Shown here piece by piece: positions 4,672-6,260 of a stretch of 6,260 nt of DNA (positions are counted from its first letter, which is position 1; each line of letters begins with the position of its first letter). The notes beneath the pieces were generated by a model, which worked only from the letters and a program-made list of their open reading frames with translations, was not told where the DNA came from and did no database searches. The stretch comes from Methanosarcinales archaeon (GTDB lineage: Archaea > Halobacteriota > Methanosarcinia > Methanosarcinales > Methanogasteraceae), in assembly GCA_030606635.1 (NCBI GenBank), contig JAUWGA010000102.1, positions 1 to 6,260 on the forward strand, in the 5' to 3' direction. Position numbers and translations under genes: made by a program.

Positions 4672-4980
4672 TCAGGAGAGGTATCCACGGCGTCTGAGCC
4701 AGTCAACCTGTGGCGCGGTGTATCTCCAGACCACATCTGCCTTCTCCTCCTGGAATGACCACGGCACAATGATGACGACATCGTTCTCCCGGATCCATAT
4801 CCGCTTCTTCATCCTTCCGGGTATTCTGGCATTTCTTATGGTTCCATCGAAGCATCTCACACGCAGGTGGTTTGCCCCGAGCAGTTTCTCAACCGTCGCC
4901 AGAACCTCACGATCGTGTGTGCGGGGAATGCGTACGCGTACTATCGGTGCCTCTACTTTCCTCTTAGCCAGAGACGACAC
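4672..4980 (-). CDS. eif1A: translation initiation factor aIF1A
   Basis: The 102-residue protein matches archaeal IF1A, the OB-fold factor that binds the small-subunit A site and promotes start-codon scanning and subunit dissociation. The S1/IF1-like core spans about residues 24-88, with EKLLGANHLRVRCFDG, the basic RIPGRMKKRIWI, and VPWSF. The conserved C-terminal helix follows (TAPQVDWLRRRGYL). The start is GTG at 4980: no in-frame ATG lies upstream, and the N-terminus is of the expected length. A minus-strand TTTATATA at 5028-5035 predicts a leader of about 25 nt. There is no strong ribosome site before GTG, only GAG directly abutting it. It is the first gene of the operon with rio1 (3-nt gap). 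Confidence 0.93.
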   Translation of the reverse strand: MSSLAKRKVEAPIVRVRIPRTHDREVLATVEKLLGANHLRVRCFDGTIRNARIPGRMKKRIWIRENDVVIIVPWSFQEEKADVVWRYTAPQVDWLRRRGYLS

Positions 4981-5027
4981 CTCGATATATCCATTTCCAG
5001 TGCATGGATTCGCATTGTCGCTATATG

Positions 5028-5035
5028 TATATAAA
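5028..5035. promoter_or_regulatory. shared TATA element between aIF1A and HD-domain genes
   Basis: The plus strand reads TATATAAA and the minus strand TTTATATA, so both orientations match an archaeal TATA box centred at about 5031. On the plus strand, 26-27 nt downstream is exactly the ATG at 5058 (leaderless, and no ribosome site precedes it). On the minus strand the start would lie near 5004-5005, about 25 nt before GTG 4980. BRE matches are poor on both sides; a second element around 5023-5030 could serve one direction. Confidence 0.5.
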
Positions 5036-5057
5036 CATGCACAACCACCATAACACG

Positions 5058-6260
5058 ATGAAGGTGATTCGTGACCCGATCCACGGATATATCGAACTGG
5101 ACGAGGCAGCGCTCTCGCTTGTCGATACGCCGGTTATGCAGCGATTACGCCGCATCAAACAACTCGGGCTGACAAGTTTTGTGTACCCGGGCGCAAACCA
5201 CACCAGATTCGAGCATTCGCTTGGCACATACCATCTTGCAAACCTGCTTGCGGATTGCATGGGAAAAGAAAGTGAGTATGTCAAAGAGGCGGATGGGGGA
5301 GCCGGGCAGACCGAACTGCGCGTCGCTGCACTGCTCCACGACATCGGGCATGGACCACTGTCGCATGTGACCGAGAACATCATCAGGGAACATACCGGAA
5401 GATCGCATGAGGACGTTTACCAGATCCTCGAAAGCAATCTCGGCGAGATATTTGATCGATACTCTATCAGCATCCCAAGGGTTGCCAAGCATATAAAAGG
5501 GGAAACCGGATTCGGTGCTGCCTTAAATAGCGAGATCGATATTGACCGGATGGATTATCTTGTCAGGGATGCGCATTACACGGGTGTTCCGCTTTCAGTC
5601 GATCTCGTGCGTTTGATTCACGAGATGAGGTTTTTGGACGGGAAACTCGTGCTCGGAAGCGGCGGGATAAGGGCTGCCGAGTCGCTATTACTCTCGCGGT
5701 TCCTGATGCACCCGACCGTGTATTACCATCATGTGACCCGCATCGCCGAGTCGATGTGCGTGCGTGCTGTCGAGTGCATGATCGAGGACGGTTTCGATGC
5801 GAGGATGCTTCATACGATGGATGATCAGGAGCTCTTTGTGCAGCTGGGGTCATATCCCGGGTATCCAACAGAGATCGCGGACTCCTTGCGTGACCGGAGG
5901 TTGTTTAAGCGTGCGCTCTACGAAGGATTCGATGCGGTGGGCGAGAACGTGCTTGGGCACCGGAGAAACGTGAGAAGAATCGAGGACGAGATCGCATCCG
6001 CTGCCGGGGTCGATCCTGAGTACGTGCTTGTGGACATCCCGAAGCCGCCGGAGATCGTGGAGACGAAGGCGAACGTTGTGATCGATCAGCGGTTAAAGCC
6101 GCTTCATGAGGTCTCGCATCTCGTTTCCGCGCTCGGTCATGCGCAGCGCGACAACTGGCGGATGGGCGTGTACACGCCTTCCGAATATCGCGACGTGGTT
6201 GCGGCTGCTGCGAGGGAGTTCTTTGGTGTGAGGAAGCACAAGCAGTTCAGGCTGGATGAG
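5058..6260 (+). CDS. HD-domain phosphohydrolase (SAMHD1/YdhJ-like, COG1078 type), 3' end beyond window
   Basis: An open frame from ATG 5058 to the window edge gives 401 residues with no stop. The N-terminus MKVIRDPIHGYIEL, followed by MQRLRRIKQLG and the HD metal site, is characteristic of this family. Metal ligands are H53 (in TRFEHSLG), H94-D95 (LLHDIGHGPLSH, 92-103) and a distal Asp in NSEIDIDRMDYL (D161/D163, 157-168). The SAMHD1 relatives hydrolyse dNTPs to deoxynucleosides and triphosphate; the archaeal members are mostly uncharacterised, so dNTP or nucleotide hydrolysis is an inference. Family members are about 390-450 residues, so most of the protein is present. No Shine-Dalgarno is seen, and the TATA box spacing predicts a leaderless transcript. 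The gene is GC-rich like aIF1A-rio1, which it faces back to back. Confidence 0.9.
   Translation, partial: MKVIRDPIHGYIELDEAALSLVDTPVMQRLRRIKQLGLTSFVYPGANHTRFEHSLGTYHLANLLADCMGKESEYVKEADGGAGQTELRVAALLHDIGHGPLSHVTENIIREHTGRSHEDVYQILESNLGEIFDRYSISIPRVAKHIKGETGFGAALNSEIDIDRMDYLVRDAHYTGVPLSVDLVRLIHEMRFLDGKLVLGSGGIRAAESLLLSRFLMHPTVYYHHVTRIAESMCVRAVECMIEDGFDARMLHTMDDQELFVQLGSYPGYPTEIADSLRDRRLFKRALYEGFDAVGENVLGHRRNVRRIEDEIASAAGVDPEYVLVDIPKPPEIVETKANVVIDQRLKPLHEVSHLVSALGHAQRDNWRMGVYTPSEYRDVVAAAAREFFGVRKHKQFRLDE

Noticed and set aside
5563..5868. 101-codon minus-strand frame rich in Arg, Ser and Thr
   Set aside because: It lies wholly opposite the HD-domain coding region; long antisense frames are expected in GC-rich genes.

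Overview
The window is archaeal, most likely a euryarchaeon of the Methanosarcinales/ANME/Archaeoglobales kind. The evidence is an aIF1A-RIO1 gene pair, an archaeal-type tRNA-Glu without an encoded CCA, TATA-box promoters about 25-30 nt from starts, apparently leaderless genes, and a secreted protein with a methanogen-style dockerin tail. Cytochrome c maturation genes (CcmD, and CcmE with a CxxxY heme site) next to a polyprenyl synthase suggest a respiratory archaeon with c-type cytochromes and a prenylated membrane electron carrier. The exact lineage cannot be fixed from this sequence.

Layout. On the minus strand, 1-284 holds the N-terminus of a 4Fe-4S (Fes-domain) protein that runs off the left edge. 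A 43-residue zinc-ribbon gene lies at 496-627. From 628 to 1088 there is no credible gene, but there is a MITE-like inverted repeat at 816-916. A minus-strand operon follows, in transcription order ccmD (2454-2332), ccmE (2339-1944) and a polyprenyl diphosphate synthase (1931-1089); ccmD and ccmE overlap, and 12 nt separate ccmE from the synthase. A TATA box 2-3 nt short of the leaderless distance precedes ccmD. Divergent to it is tRNA-Glu(UUC) at 2555-2629.

On the plus strand, 2911-3822 encodes a secreted, cysteine-rich, heavily sequon-bearing protein with a C-terminal dockerin domain. Its TATA box and a 5'-leader hairpin are both visible. Convergent to it is the translation/ribosome operon aIF1A (4980-4672) then rio1 (4668-3883). 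An HD-domain phosphohydrolase starts at 5058 on the plus strand and runs off the right edge. The aIF1A and HD genes diverge from a 77-bp region with one TATA element that could serve both.

How the genes fit together. ccmD/ccmE act in delivering heme to apocytochromes c outside the membrane, and the synthase could make the side chain of a methanophenazine-like or quinone carrier, so this operon may build parts of one electron-transport chain (inference). aIF1A and RIO1 are a recurring archaeal pair in initiation and small-subunit maturation. The most notable items are the ccm-polyprenyl synthase operon, the dockerin surface protein, the unlisted small zinc-ribbon gene and the mobile-like palindromic repeat. 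I found no CRISPR array, insertion-sequence transposase or clearly new defence system.
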